The position numbers and the translations under genes are program-made. The notes under the pieces are model-generated. The model did not search any database and was not told the origin of the DNA. It saw only the letters and a list, made by a program, of their open reading frames with translations. 7,675 nt of DNA, from positions 1 to 7,675 of the forward strand of contig CAMNGY010000056.1 of the NCBI GenBank assembly GCA_946538795.1, in the 5' to 3' direction. Shown here in pieces: positions 1-5,151 of the stretch (position 1 is its first letter; each line of letters starts with the position of its first letter). Source of the stretch: an uncultured Treponema sp. GTDB lineage: Bacteria; Spirochaetota; Spirochaetia; Treponematales; Treponemataceae.

Positions 1-988
1 TGTCGCCCTCGCAGACCTGCAGCCACATGTTCTGTCCCGCAAGCTTGGCGGGGTTGGCGACCTGCTTCTGAGGGGCGACAAGCATCAGTCCTGCGAACAG
101 GGTCGGGTTGTTTTCGGCTATGGTCATAAGGGCGTTTGCCCCCTGCGCCTGTCCTACGCCGTAGATGCGGGTCCTGTCAATCCTGTAGTTCCGGCAGATG
201 CTGTCTATCAGCTCCTTTATGGCGCTCTCGCCTTTTGTCATGCTTCCCTCGTCGTTGACCAGCGGGCCGTTGGCCAGCGCGGTCTCCAGCGTATACTGCA
301 CGGCGATGACGATGCACTTGTGCTTGGACTGCTCCTGTCCTGTCGCCCATACGGTGGCTCCGTGTCCCTGCAGCATGACTGCCTTTGCCGCGTCGGTGTT
401 CACGTGCTCGTCGCCGATGAACACCACAAGGGGATAGTTCCACCCGGACGTGTATTTTTCCGGCTGGTAGATGTCGTAGCGTAACTTGAGGCCCGAATAG
501 TTGTCCAGGAAGCTCTTCTCCCAAAATGACTCCACTATCGCAGGCCTGGACAGCCGTGGGGTGACGACGCTGTAGGAGCCGGTGTAAACCGTCTTTGAAT
601 TTGATGAGGAGACTTCCCCTGTCTGCGTCACCGTGAGCTGGGTCTCATAGGGCAGGTCCTCCATGGAATTCCAGCCGGGATCGTTTATCAGTTTGTTCGA
701 GCAGTCCAGGACGAGCGTCACGTCCTTGCCCTTGACCTTGACTTCCTTGATGACACGTCCCTCTATCCTGTAGTCATCCGGGCTGACGGATGATTCCAGA
801 ATCTTCTTCTTGTAAGAGAGCGTTATGGATGAGGCCTTCAGGCCGTCTGCGAACAGATCCGACGCGACGGACACGGACTCTATGCCCTCGTTTGCCGGAA
901 CAGCCTTCTCGGAGGCCGCTGAGGCCGACAGGCACAGGGAGGCCGTCAGGGCGAGGCCAGCCATCATTTTTTTCAAAAGATCGTTCAT
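1..988 (-). CDS. Secreted Ig-like + alpha/beta-hydrolase protein (EstA/PHB-depolymerase-like predicted peptidase), probably inactive; C-terminus outside window
   Basis: The frame is open from an ATG at 986-988 to the window edge, giving 329 codons plus one base. The N-terminus is a type I signal peptide: Lys6-Lys7, a hydrophobic stretch at 10-22, and a likely cut after Ala24 (ASA|AS). No lipobox is seen. Residues about 30-145 are beta-rich and match the position of the Ig-like domain of Thermotoga EstA-type esterases. From about 165 an alpha/beta-hydrolase begins: LKLRYDIYQPEKY, then YPLVVF strand 185-190, then the QSKHKCIVIAVQY strand. The nucleophile elbow, expected as G-x-S-x-G after RIY, reads GQAQG (279-283), with Ala281 (codon 146-148) in place of Ser. 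The oxyanion loop after YPLVVFI reads GDEH where relatives have an HG or HD. The remaining catalytic residues lie outside the window. The fold assignment is fairly secure. Loss of activity is inferred, and the substrate is unknown. A binding role for the Ig/hydrolase scaffold is possible. Confidence 0.8.
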   Translation of the reverse strand, partial: MNDLLKKMMAGLALTASLCLSASAASEKAVPANEGIESVSVASDLFADGLKASSITLSYKKKILESSVSPDDYRIEGRVIKEVKVKGKDVTLVLDCSNKLINDPGWNSMEDLPYETQLTVTQTGEVSSSNSKTVYTGSYSVVTPRLSRPAIVESFWEKSFLDNYSGLKLRYDIYQPEKYTSGWNYPLVVFIGDEHVNTDAAKAVMLQGHGATVWATGQEQSKHKCIVIAVQYTLETALANGPLVNDEGSMTKGESAIKELIDSICRNYRIDRTRIYGVGQAQGANALMTIAENNPTLFAGLMLVAPQKQVANPAKLAGQNMWLQVCEGD

Positions 989-997
989 TGTCTCCTT

Positions 998-1003
998 CCT
1001 CCT
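998..1003 (-). promoter_or_regulatory. Shine-Dalgarno of the hydrolase-like gene
   Basis: On the minus strand AGGAGG lies 9 nt before the ATG at 988. A second purine-rich AAGGAG (992-997) lies only 3 nt before it. Together with the signal peptide that follows directly, this fixes the start codon. I could not find a convincing -35/-10 pair for this gene. Confidence 0.8.
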
Positions 1004-1019
1004 GGGAACTTTTTGTTGT

Positions 1020-1055
1020 GGGAACCTCGAAAAACCTCAGTTTTTAGAGATGCCC
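1020..1055. repeat. 36-nt imperfect hairpin with GGGCATCTCT core, possible dispersed repeat
   Basis: The arms 1020-1035 and 1040-1055 pair at 13 of 16 positions around the 4-nt loop CTCA. The right arm reads GTTTTTAGAGATGCCC. On the minus strand it lies in the presumed leader of the hydrolase gene, 31 nt before its ATG. No T-run follows directly on either strand, so a terminator role is weak, although the plus-strand sequence after it is T-rich. The outer core AGAGATGCCCTT (1046-1057) recurs exactly at 6652-6663, also as the arm of a hairpin. This suggests a repeated element, but only two copies are visible. Confidence 0.5.
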
Positions 1056-1144
1056 TTGTTCTTCGTTTTCAGAATTGTCCCTGAACTGCCGGCGCTGGCC
1101 ACGGCCTTGCCATGTTAGGTCCGCAGGTATTCGGGGATCCCTTT

Positions 1145-1188
1145 AGTTATCGGCATTACGGAAAAGCGCCGTAAGTGCTGTCATAACT
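1145..1188. promoter_or_regulatory. Large 44-nt dyad in the divergent region (operator or RNA hairpin)
   Basis: Three helical blocks nest around a 7-nt loop (1162-1168). AGTTAT (1145-1150) pairs with ATAACT (1183-1188). CGGCA (1151-1155) pairs with TGCTG (1176-1180) with one G-U. TTACGG (1156-1161) pairs with CCGTAA (1169-1174). The only interruptions are a bulged G1175 and the 2-nt bulge 1181-1182, giving about 17 pairs. No T-run follows on either strand, so it is not a standard terminator. It lies about 90 bp upstream of the aminopeptidase -35, where an operator or a processed small RNA could sit. No family is recognised. Confidence 0.5.
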
Positions 1189-1277
1189 CCTCTGTAATTA
1201 AACTAACGATTCTTCATTTGGTAACGGAAAGGCGCCTGTTTGTGGCCCGCCGCATTTTTTTAACCGTGCGGGGACCT

Positions 1278-1313
1278 TTGCCAAAGAACTGTCTTTATGT
1301 TAAGATTGTGGTC
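1278..1313 (+). promoter_or_regulatory. Extended -10 sigma70-type promoter of the aminopeptidase operon, apparently leaderless
   Basis: TTGCCA (1278-1283) is followed after exactly 17 nt by TAAGAT (1301-1306), with an extended -10 TG at 1298-1299. The predicted transcription start is 1313 or 1314, which is the A of the ATG at 1314-1316. No Shine-Dalgarno precedes that ATG, which agrees with a leaderless transcript. The start is read from sequence only and has not been measured. Confidence 0.65.
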
Positions 1314-2429
1314 ATGGGACTGTTTTCAAAGAAAGATAAGTCGCCTTCCCAGACCGTTGTCCAGGACGTGCTGAAGGCAAAGAAGGGAGAGCGCGCGCTC
1401 ATCATAGCAAATCCGGAGACCAACGTGATAGCCCAGGAGCTGTACACCGCGTTCCTTGAGGCCGGGACCAGGCCGACCCTCGTGTTCCAGCCTAAGAAAT
1501 CCTCCATGGATTATGCCGAGGAAACCGTCATAGGGGCCTTGAAGAGCGAGCCGGAGATGGTTCTTTCCATATCGGCGGGCAAGCTGGGCAAGGACCGGGA
1601 GGCGATTGAGCAGCCCTATGTCATAGGAGGGTCTGAAGGCGGAAGCCAGAGCTTTGACAGCGTGTTCGACTACCTGCTGTCGGGCAAGAAGTCCGTCCGG
1701 GCCGTCTGGACCCCGGGGCTGGACGAGGATATGTTCAACCGGACCGTCAACATAGACTACAAGGCGCTGGGAGACCGTTGCAAGGCTGTGTGCAAGTTGT
1801 CCGAATCCGCGGTCAGCGTCCGGGTCACGTCCCCTGCGGGCACGGACATAACGATAGGCGTGGAGGGCCGCAAGCCCTTCATGGACAACGGGGATTTCTC
1901 CCTTCCGGGCACGGGCGGCAACATACCGGCCGGAGAGGTGTTCATCAGCCCTGTCGTTGGCAGCGCGGAGGGCAAGATAGTCTTTGACGGCAGCATGACA
2001 TTCGCGGACGGGGATGCCTTGCTTTCGGCCCCGATTGAAGTCATCGTGTCGGCGGGATTTGTCAGTTCCATAAAGGGAGGGGAAGAAGCGGACCGCCTGC
2101 TCAAGGACATAACGGCGGCGGAAAATGAGGCTTCGTCCATGGTGTCCAAGAAGAAATTCAGCGAGGAGCAGGGGGCGGCCTACAAGAAGAATGCCCGCAA
2201 CATCGGGGAGCTGGGCATAGGGCTTAATCCTGCGGCATCGGTCACCGGCAACATGCTGGAGGACGAGAAGGCTTTCCGTACCTGCCATTTTGCGATCGGC
2301 GAGAACTACGACGGCGATGCCCCTTCTTTCATCCATTTTGACGGCATAGTCCGCGCCCCCACAATCACGCTGAGCTATGCGGACGGCAGCTCCTGCATCA
2401 TCCTGGAAGGCGGGGAGCTCAAGCTGTAG
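1314..2429 (+). CDS. M29-type (AmpS/AmpT-like) metallo-aminopeptidase
   Basis: This 371-residue cytoplasmic protein has no signal peptide. It resembles the COG2309 / peptidase family M29 aminopeptidases, which remove N-terminal residues from peptides using a two-metal site. The C-terminal half carries the family's metal-ligand set in order: Glu208 in NIPAGEVF, Glu299 in IGELGIG, His325 in TCHFAIG, Tyr332 seven residues later, and His341 and Asp343 in IHFDGIV. The His325-His341 spacing is shorter than I recall for AmpS, so a loop is probably trimmed. The N-terminal half (about 25-160) looks like the alpha/beta domain of the family. I chose the ATG at 1314 because the promoter ends there and an upstream TTG (1218) has no ribosome-binding site. 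The gene is first in an operon, 11 nt before the LicD fusion gene. Family confidence is good. The physiological substrate and the link to the envelope genes are unknown. Confidence 0.82.
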   Translation: MGLFSKKDKSPSQTVVQDVLKAKKGERALIIANPETNVIAQELYTAFLEAGTRPTLVFQPKKSSMDYAEETVIGALKSEPEMVLSISAGKLGKDREAIEQPYVIGGSEGGSQSFDSVFDYLLSGKKSVRAVWTPGLDEDMFNRTVNIDYKALGDRCKAVCKLSESAVSVRVTSPAGTDITIGVEGRKPFMDNGDFSLPGTGGNIPAGEVFISPVVGSAEGKIVFDGSMTFADGDALLSAPIEVIVSAGFVSSIKGGEEADRLLKDITAAENEASSMVSKKKFSEEQGAAYKKNARNIGELGIGLNPAASVTGNMLEDEKAFRTCHFAIGENYDGDAPSFIHFDGIVRAPTITLSYADGSSCIILEGGELKL

Positions 2430-2433
2430 GAGA
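2428..2433 (+). promoter_or_regulatory. Shine-Dalgarno overlapping the aminopeptidase stop codon
   Basis: AGGAGA starts inside the TAG stop (2427-2429) and stands 7 nt before the ATG at 2441. It supports that start and suggests translational coupling of the two genes. Confidence 0.8.
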
Positions 2434-2440
2434 CTTCATT

Positions 2441-4039
2441 ATGAAATACAAGTTGGGGTACGCATGCAGCTCTCTGGCTCATGCGGATGAGAACATCGCC
2501 GCGTTTTACAAGACTCTTTCCTGCCAGTGCGAGAAATTCGTCATTGGAATTCCCAGCGAATATGTCATGGCGCGAATCTTCGGCGGCGGGATGAACGGCT
2601 ACAACGCCGAGTCGGTCAAGGCTTATTGGACCGCCTTGGGGTATGACGTCGTCATCCTTGATAAAACCGAGCTTCTGTATCAGAGTGCCTACGGCAAGAT
2701 AGGCTTTGACGTCTGCTTTTACGGAAGCGAGTACGGAAGGCAGTTCGAGGCGGACAGGCTTTTCTTTCAGGAGCGCGGTGTTGCCTTCATCCCGGCCCTT
2801 CCCGACAGGAGGACGCTTCTGGGGGACGGCGACGCGCTGAAGCTTGCGGTCGAGAATGTCACCAAGGAGCAGAAGCTGATTCTTTTTGGCAGCGGGACCT
2901 ACTTCGATGTTTTCCTGAAGCTGTATGCTTCCCGGCATGAGATTGCCTATGCTGTTGACAGCGAGCCTGCCAAATGGGGGACGGCAAAATCCGGGATCCC
3001 GATAAAATCTCCCGACGTGCTGAAGGATGAGTCCTCCGGGAACTGCCTTGTCGTGCTGTGCGGGAAGGAGTACGGGTCCATGCTGGAGTGGCTCAGGGCT
3101 GCGGGCGCTTTTGATTACCGGCCCATGGTCTATGCGAACACAATAGCGCTTCTTGAGGAATATGCCCTGTCCTGCGCCGCAGAGGAAGCCTACATATCCC
3201 AGTCGCACAAGGGAATCATGCTCCTTCTGAAAGAGTTTGACCGGGTATGCAAGAAATACGGCCTCAGGTATTACATAATCTGCGGCTCCCTCATAGGAGT
3301 GATCAGGCACAAGGGCTTCATTCCCTGGGACGATGACATGGACCTGGCCATGACCTGGGAGGACTACAAGAAGCTCCGCAAGGTTGCCAAGAAGGAGTGG
3401 GGCGGCACGGACTTCCACCTGCTCCATTATACTGGGTTGGGGCACGGGGCCTTCCTTGACTTCATGCCCAGGCTGGTCTACATGAAGGAGTATTTTCCGA
3501 CCAAGGTCTATGACAAGGTGAAGGGAAAGTGCAGGCCGGAATATGAGAACAGGATGTTCCTGGACATCTACCCGATGATGAACGCAAGCCGGAACCAGAA
3601 AAAGCATATGCTCGTCATGAACATCATGAAAGGCATTTACAACCTGTGCATGGGGCACAGGGCCAGGATAAACTACAATGATTACGGGCGCATGCCAGAA
3701 AAGACCGTCCGCCTGATGAAAACCATAAACACCATAGGTAAGTTCCTGCCGTCAGGTTTCCTCATGTGGTCCTACGAATTCTTTGCCAATTATGCCCGCT
3801 TCGAGAAATGCACGGAGTATTTCATGCCCAGCTGCGCCATAACCTGCATTGAGCGCAAGTTCAGCAAGGATTTCTTTGGGGAGGGGCTGTACATGCCGTT
3901 CAACGACGTGCAGGTGATGATTCCCAAGGATTATGCCGGCCTGCTTGAGGCTATGGGCTATCATGGCTACATGAACTTCCCGCCCCTGCACATCAGGAAG
4001 CCCTCGCACTACTTCAATTCCGACATCGAAATCTGGTAG
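2441..4039 (+). CDS. Three-domain LicD-family transferase with degenerate TagD-like N-terminal domain
   Basis: This 532-residue protein is probably cytoplasmic or peripheral. Residues about 3-125 follow the glycerol-3-phosphate/choline cytidylyltransferase (TagD-like) pattern: a first strand, a helix-start motif, FVIGIPSE at 33-40, and a FDVCFYGSEYG segment near 89-99. The HxGH signature is degenerate, reading HADE at 14-17, and the C-terminal RTxGxSTT motif is absent (PDRRTLLGD). Residues about 144-235 look like a Rossmann-type unit, with ILFGSGTYFDVFL (147-159), VDSEPAKWG (172-180) and a GIPIKSPDVL segment, as often found beside surface-glycan transferases. From about 257 to the end is the LicD domain, with GSLIGVIRHKGFIPWDDDMD (282-301), its metal-binding Asp cluster 297-301, and FLDIYPM (373-379). 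LicD enzymes transfer phosphocholine or related phospho-groups from CDP-activated donors to surface glycans. Acceptor and donor are unknown here. It sits between the aminopeptidase and PAP2 genes in one operon. Confidence 0.85.
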   Translation: MKYKLGYACSSLAHADENIAAFYKTLSCQCEKFVIGIPSEYVMARIFGGGMNGYNAESVKAYWTALGYDVVILDKTELLYQSAYGKIGFDVCFYGSEYGRQFEADRLFFQERGVAFIPALPDRRTLLGDGDALKLAVENVTKEQKLILFGSGTYFDVFLKLYASRHEIAYAVDSEPAKWGTAKSGIPIKSPDVLKDESSGNCLVVLCGKEYGSMLEWLRAAGAFDYRPMVYANTIALLEEYALSCAAEEAYISQSHKGIMLLLKEFDRVCKKYGLRYYIICGSLIGVIRHKGFIPWDDDMDLAMTWEDYKKLRKVAKKEWGGTDFHLLHYTGLGHGAFLDFMPRLVYMKEYFPTKVYDKVKGKCRPEYENRMFLDIYPMMNASRNQKKHMLVMNIMKGIYNLCMGHRARINYNDYGRMPEKTVRLMKTINTIGKFLPSGFLMWSYEFFANYARFEKCTEYFMPSCAITCIERKFSKDFFGEGLYMPFNDVQVMIPKDYAGLLEAMGYHGYMNFPPLHIRKPSHYFNSDIEIW

Positions 4040-4041
4040 GG
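4038..4041 (+). promoter_or_regulatory. Shine-Dalgarno that decides the PAP2 start
   Basis: AGGG overlaps the TAG stop (4037-4039) of the LicD gene. It lies 7 nt before a GTG at 4049 but only 1 nt before the in-frame TTG at 4043. The GTG start is therefore preferred, and the protein then begins MDITFLLALQ, which fits PAP2 proteins. Confidence 0.65.
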
Positions 4042-4048
4042 CTTGCAA

Positions 4049-5065
4049 GTGGACATCACCTTCCTCCTGGCCCTGCAAAAGTTCCGTGCCTCGCTTCCTC
4101 CGTTCTGGGAACGTTTTTTCAATGCCGTTTCCGTCTGGGACCTGAGCGTCTACGCCGTCCTCTTCATCCCCTGCCTGCTCTACTGGTGCCTGGACAAGAG
4201 GAAGGGGCAGGTGATAATCTTCTCCTATGTGGGTGCCAGGTTCATCAACGCCGTCCTGAAGCTTACTGTCTGCTGCTACCGTCCCTGGATACGTGATCCC
4301 CGCGTGATTCCTTCCCCGGCGGCCTTGGGCGGGGCGGGCGGCTACTCCTTCCCCAGCGGGCATTCCTCGTCCGGCATGGGCTTGTTCGGTTCGGCGGGCT
4401 GGGTCTTCCGTCGCTCGTTTTTCGGGCTTGTCACGGCGGTCCTGTGGCTGTTCGTCGCGCTCGTGATGTTCTCCAGGAATTTTCTGGGCGTGCATACCCC
4501 CCAGGACGTGCTGGTCGGGGCCGCCGTCGGAGTGCTGGCTGTATGGCTTTCCGGAATTTTCCTTTCTTGGACGGAAGGGGAAGGCTCTGCATCCGGCTGG
4601 CACAGGGACATCCTGGTGCTTGTGGCCGCGCTTGCCTGCTGTGCCGTCACGCTTGCTTATTTCGTGGCCAAGCCCTATCCGGTTGACTATGTGGACGGCC
4701 GGGTTCTGGTGGATCCGCTTGCCATGCAGCTGTCCAGCCTGAAGCAGGTGGGGGAGCTTGCGGGGCTTTTCATAGGCTGGTTCATCGAACGCAGGCTGAT
4801 CAGGTTTTCGACGGACTGTTCCGTTCCTGAGAAACTGGCCCGCTTCGGTCTGCTTGCACCGGGCCTGCTCTGGGTCAACAGCCGTTCCGCGCCGCTGGCG
4901 GCATGCTTCTTTGGCCGGAGGGGGACGGTCATCGTCAGCCGCTTCGCCTTTGTTTTCTATATAGTGTGCGTCGCGCCGCTGGTCTGCCGCCTGCTGCACC
5001 TGCTGTTCGTCCGCCTGTCCGTGGTCCTGCCTGCCCTGCATAAAAAATGCCGGAATTCTGCATAA
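4049..5065 (+). CDS. PAP2-family membrane phosphatase
   Basis: This 338-residue integral membrane protein carries the full PAP2 (type 2 phosphatidic acid phosphatase) signature. Motif 1 is K71-x6-R78-P79 (KLTVCCYRP), motif 2 is PSGH at 102-105, and motif 3 is SR-x5-H-x3-D with Ser142, Arg143, His149 and Asp153. His105 and His149 are the expected catalytic pair. Hydrophobic segments lie at about 32-48, 109-118, 125-141, 152-172, 187-206, 236-246 and 293-321, so a roughly 165-residue C-terminal part with further membrane spans follows the phosphatase core. The GTG start is chosen from the ribosome-binding site. It is the last gene of the operon, 9 nt after the LicD gene. That context favours dephosphorylation of a lipid carrier or phospholipid linked to surface-glycan synthesis, but the substrate is inferred. 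No terminator is visible before the next gene, so read-through is possible. Confidence 0.88.
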   Translation: MDITFLLALQKFRASLPPFWERFFNAVSVWDLSVYAVLFIPCLLYWCLDKRKGQVIIFSYVGARFINAVLKLTVCCYRPWIRDPRVIPSPAALGGAGGYSFPSGHSSSGMGLFGSAGWVFRRSFFGLVTAVLWLFVALVMFSRNFLGVHTPQDVLVGAAVGVLAVWLSGIFLSWTEGEGSASGWHRDILVLVAALACCAVTLAYFVAKPYPVDYVDGRVLVDPLAMQLSSLKQVGELAGLFIGWFIERRLIRFSTDCSVPEKLARFGLLAPGLLWVNSRSAPLAACFFGRRGTVIVSRFAFVFYIVCVAPLVCRLLHLLFVRLSVVLPALHKKCRNSA

Positions 5066-5080
5066 TTATTCATAAAACGA

Positions 5081-5109
5081 TTTACAAATCTATATAAATA
5101 CACTAGTAT
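5081..5109 (+). promoter_or_regulatory. Promoter of gdhA
   Basis: TTTACA (5081-5086) is followed after 17 nt by TAGTAT (5104-5109), within an AT-rich block (5061-5110) that contrasts sharply with the GC-rich genes and could act as an UP-like element. The predicted start is near 5116, giving a leader of about 36 nt. Confidence 0.65.
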
Positions 5110-5117
5110 AGAAACAG

Positions 5118-5139
5118 TTGCCGTTCAAACTCGCGGCAA
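5118..5139 (+). promoter_or_regulatory. Small dyad at the 5' end of the gdhA mRNA
   Basis: TTGCCG (5118-5123) and CGGCAA (5134-5139) form a perfect 6-bp inverted repeat, with a possible extra U-G pair, around a 10-nt spacer. It would form at about +3 to +24 of the transcript, and its right arm touches the ribosome-binding site. It could be a repressor site, a protective 5' stem or a translational control stem. The sequence does not decide between these. Confidence 0.45.
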
Positions 5140-5144
5140 AGGGG
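5138..5144 (+). promoter_or_regulatory. Shine-Dalgarno of gdhA
   Basis: AAAGGGG stands 7 nt before the ATG at 5152 and supports that start. Its first two bases lie in the right arm of the leader dyad, while the GGGG core lies just outside it. Confidence 0.7.
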
Positions 5145-5151
5145 TATCAAT

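Larger units (their letters stand above)
989..1313. other. Divergent intergenic region, non-coding
   Basis: These 325 bases separate two divergent genes and contain no convincing coding frame. From left to right they hold the hydrolase ribosome-binding site, a direct repeat of TGGGAAC (1003-1009 and 1019-1025), the 36-nt imperfect hairpin at 1020-1055, and a GC-rich stretch around 1088-1105. The palindrome GGGATCCC lies at 1134-1141 and the large dyad at 1145-1188. A 7-T run at 1255-1261 sits in the loop of a short CCGCA/TGCGG hairpin (1250-1254 and 1267-1271), just before the -35 of the aminopeptidase promoter. A TTG at 1218 could extend the aminopeptidase frame upstream. It has no ribosome-binding site, and the extension resembles nothing I recognise. 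Confidence 0.7.

Noticed and set aside
1..988. Lipoprotein signal around Cys19 of the hydrolase-like protein
   Set aside because: Leu occupies the -1 position before Cys19 and the residues before it do not form a lipobox. A signal peptidase I site after Ala24 fits better.
177..1118. Open frames on both strands overlapping the hydrolase-like gene and its upstream region
   Set aside because: They overlap a gene with a signal peptide, ribosome-binding site and hydrolase motifs, and their translations look like frame-shifted shadows.
1231..1261. Terminator ending in the 7-T run before the aminopeptidase promoter
   Set aside because: The best stem upstream of the T-run is only about 4 bp with a 13-nt loop, too weak to call.
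1218..1313. A 32-residue N-terminal extension of the aminopeptidase from a TTG
   Set aside because: It has no ribosome-binding site, resembles no signal or domain, and contains the -35 and -10 of a good promoter.
4043..4048. TTG start for the PAP2 gene
   Set aside because: The AGGG Shine-Dalgarno would be 1 nt away, which is too close. The GTG at 4049 has ideal 7-nt spacing.
1326..5041. Very long minus-strand frames (over 330 to over 420 codons) opposite the aminopeptidase, LicD and PAP2 genes
   Set aside because: They lie antisense to genes with full family motifs, have low-complexity Arg/His/Gly-rich translations and no recognisable domains. Long antisense frames are expected in GC-rich genes with biased third positions.
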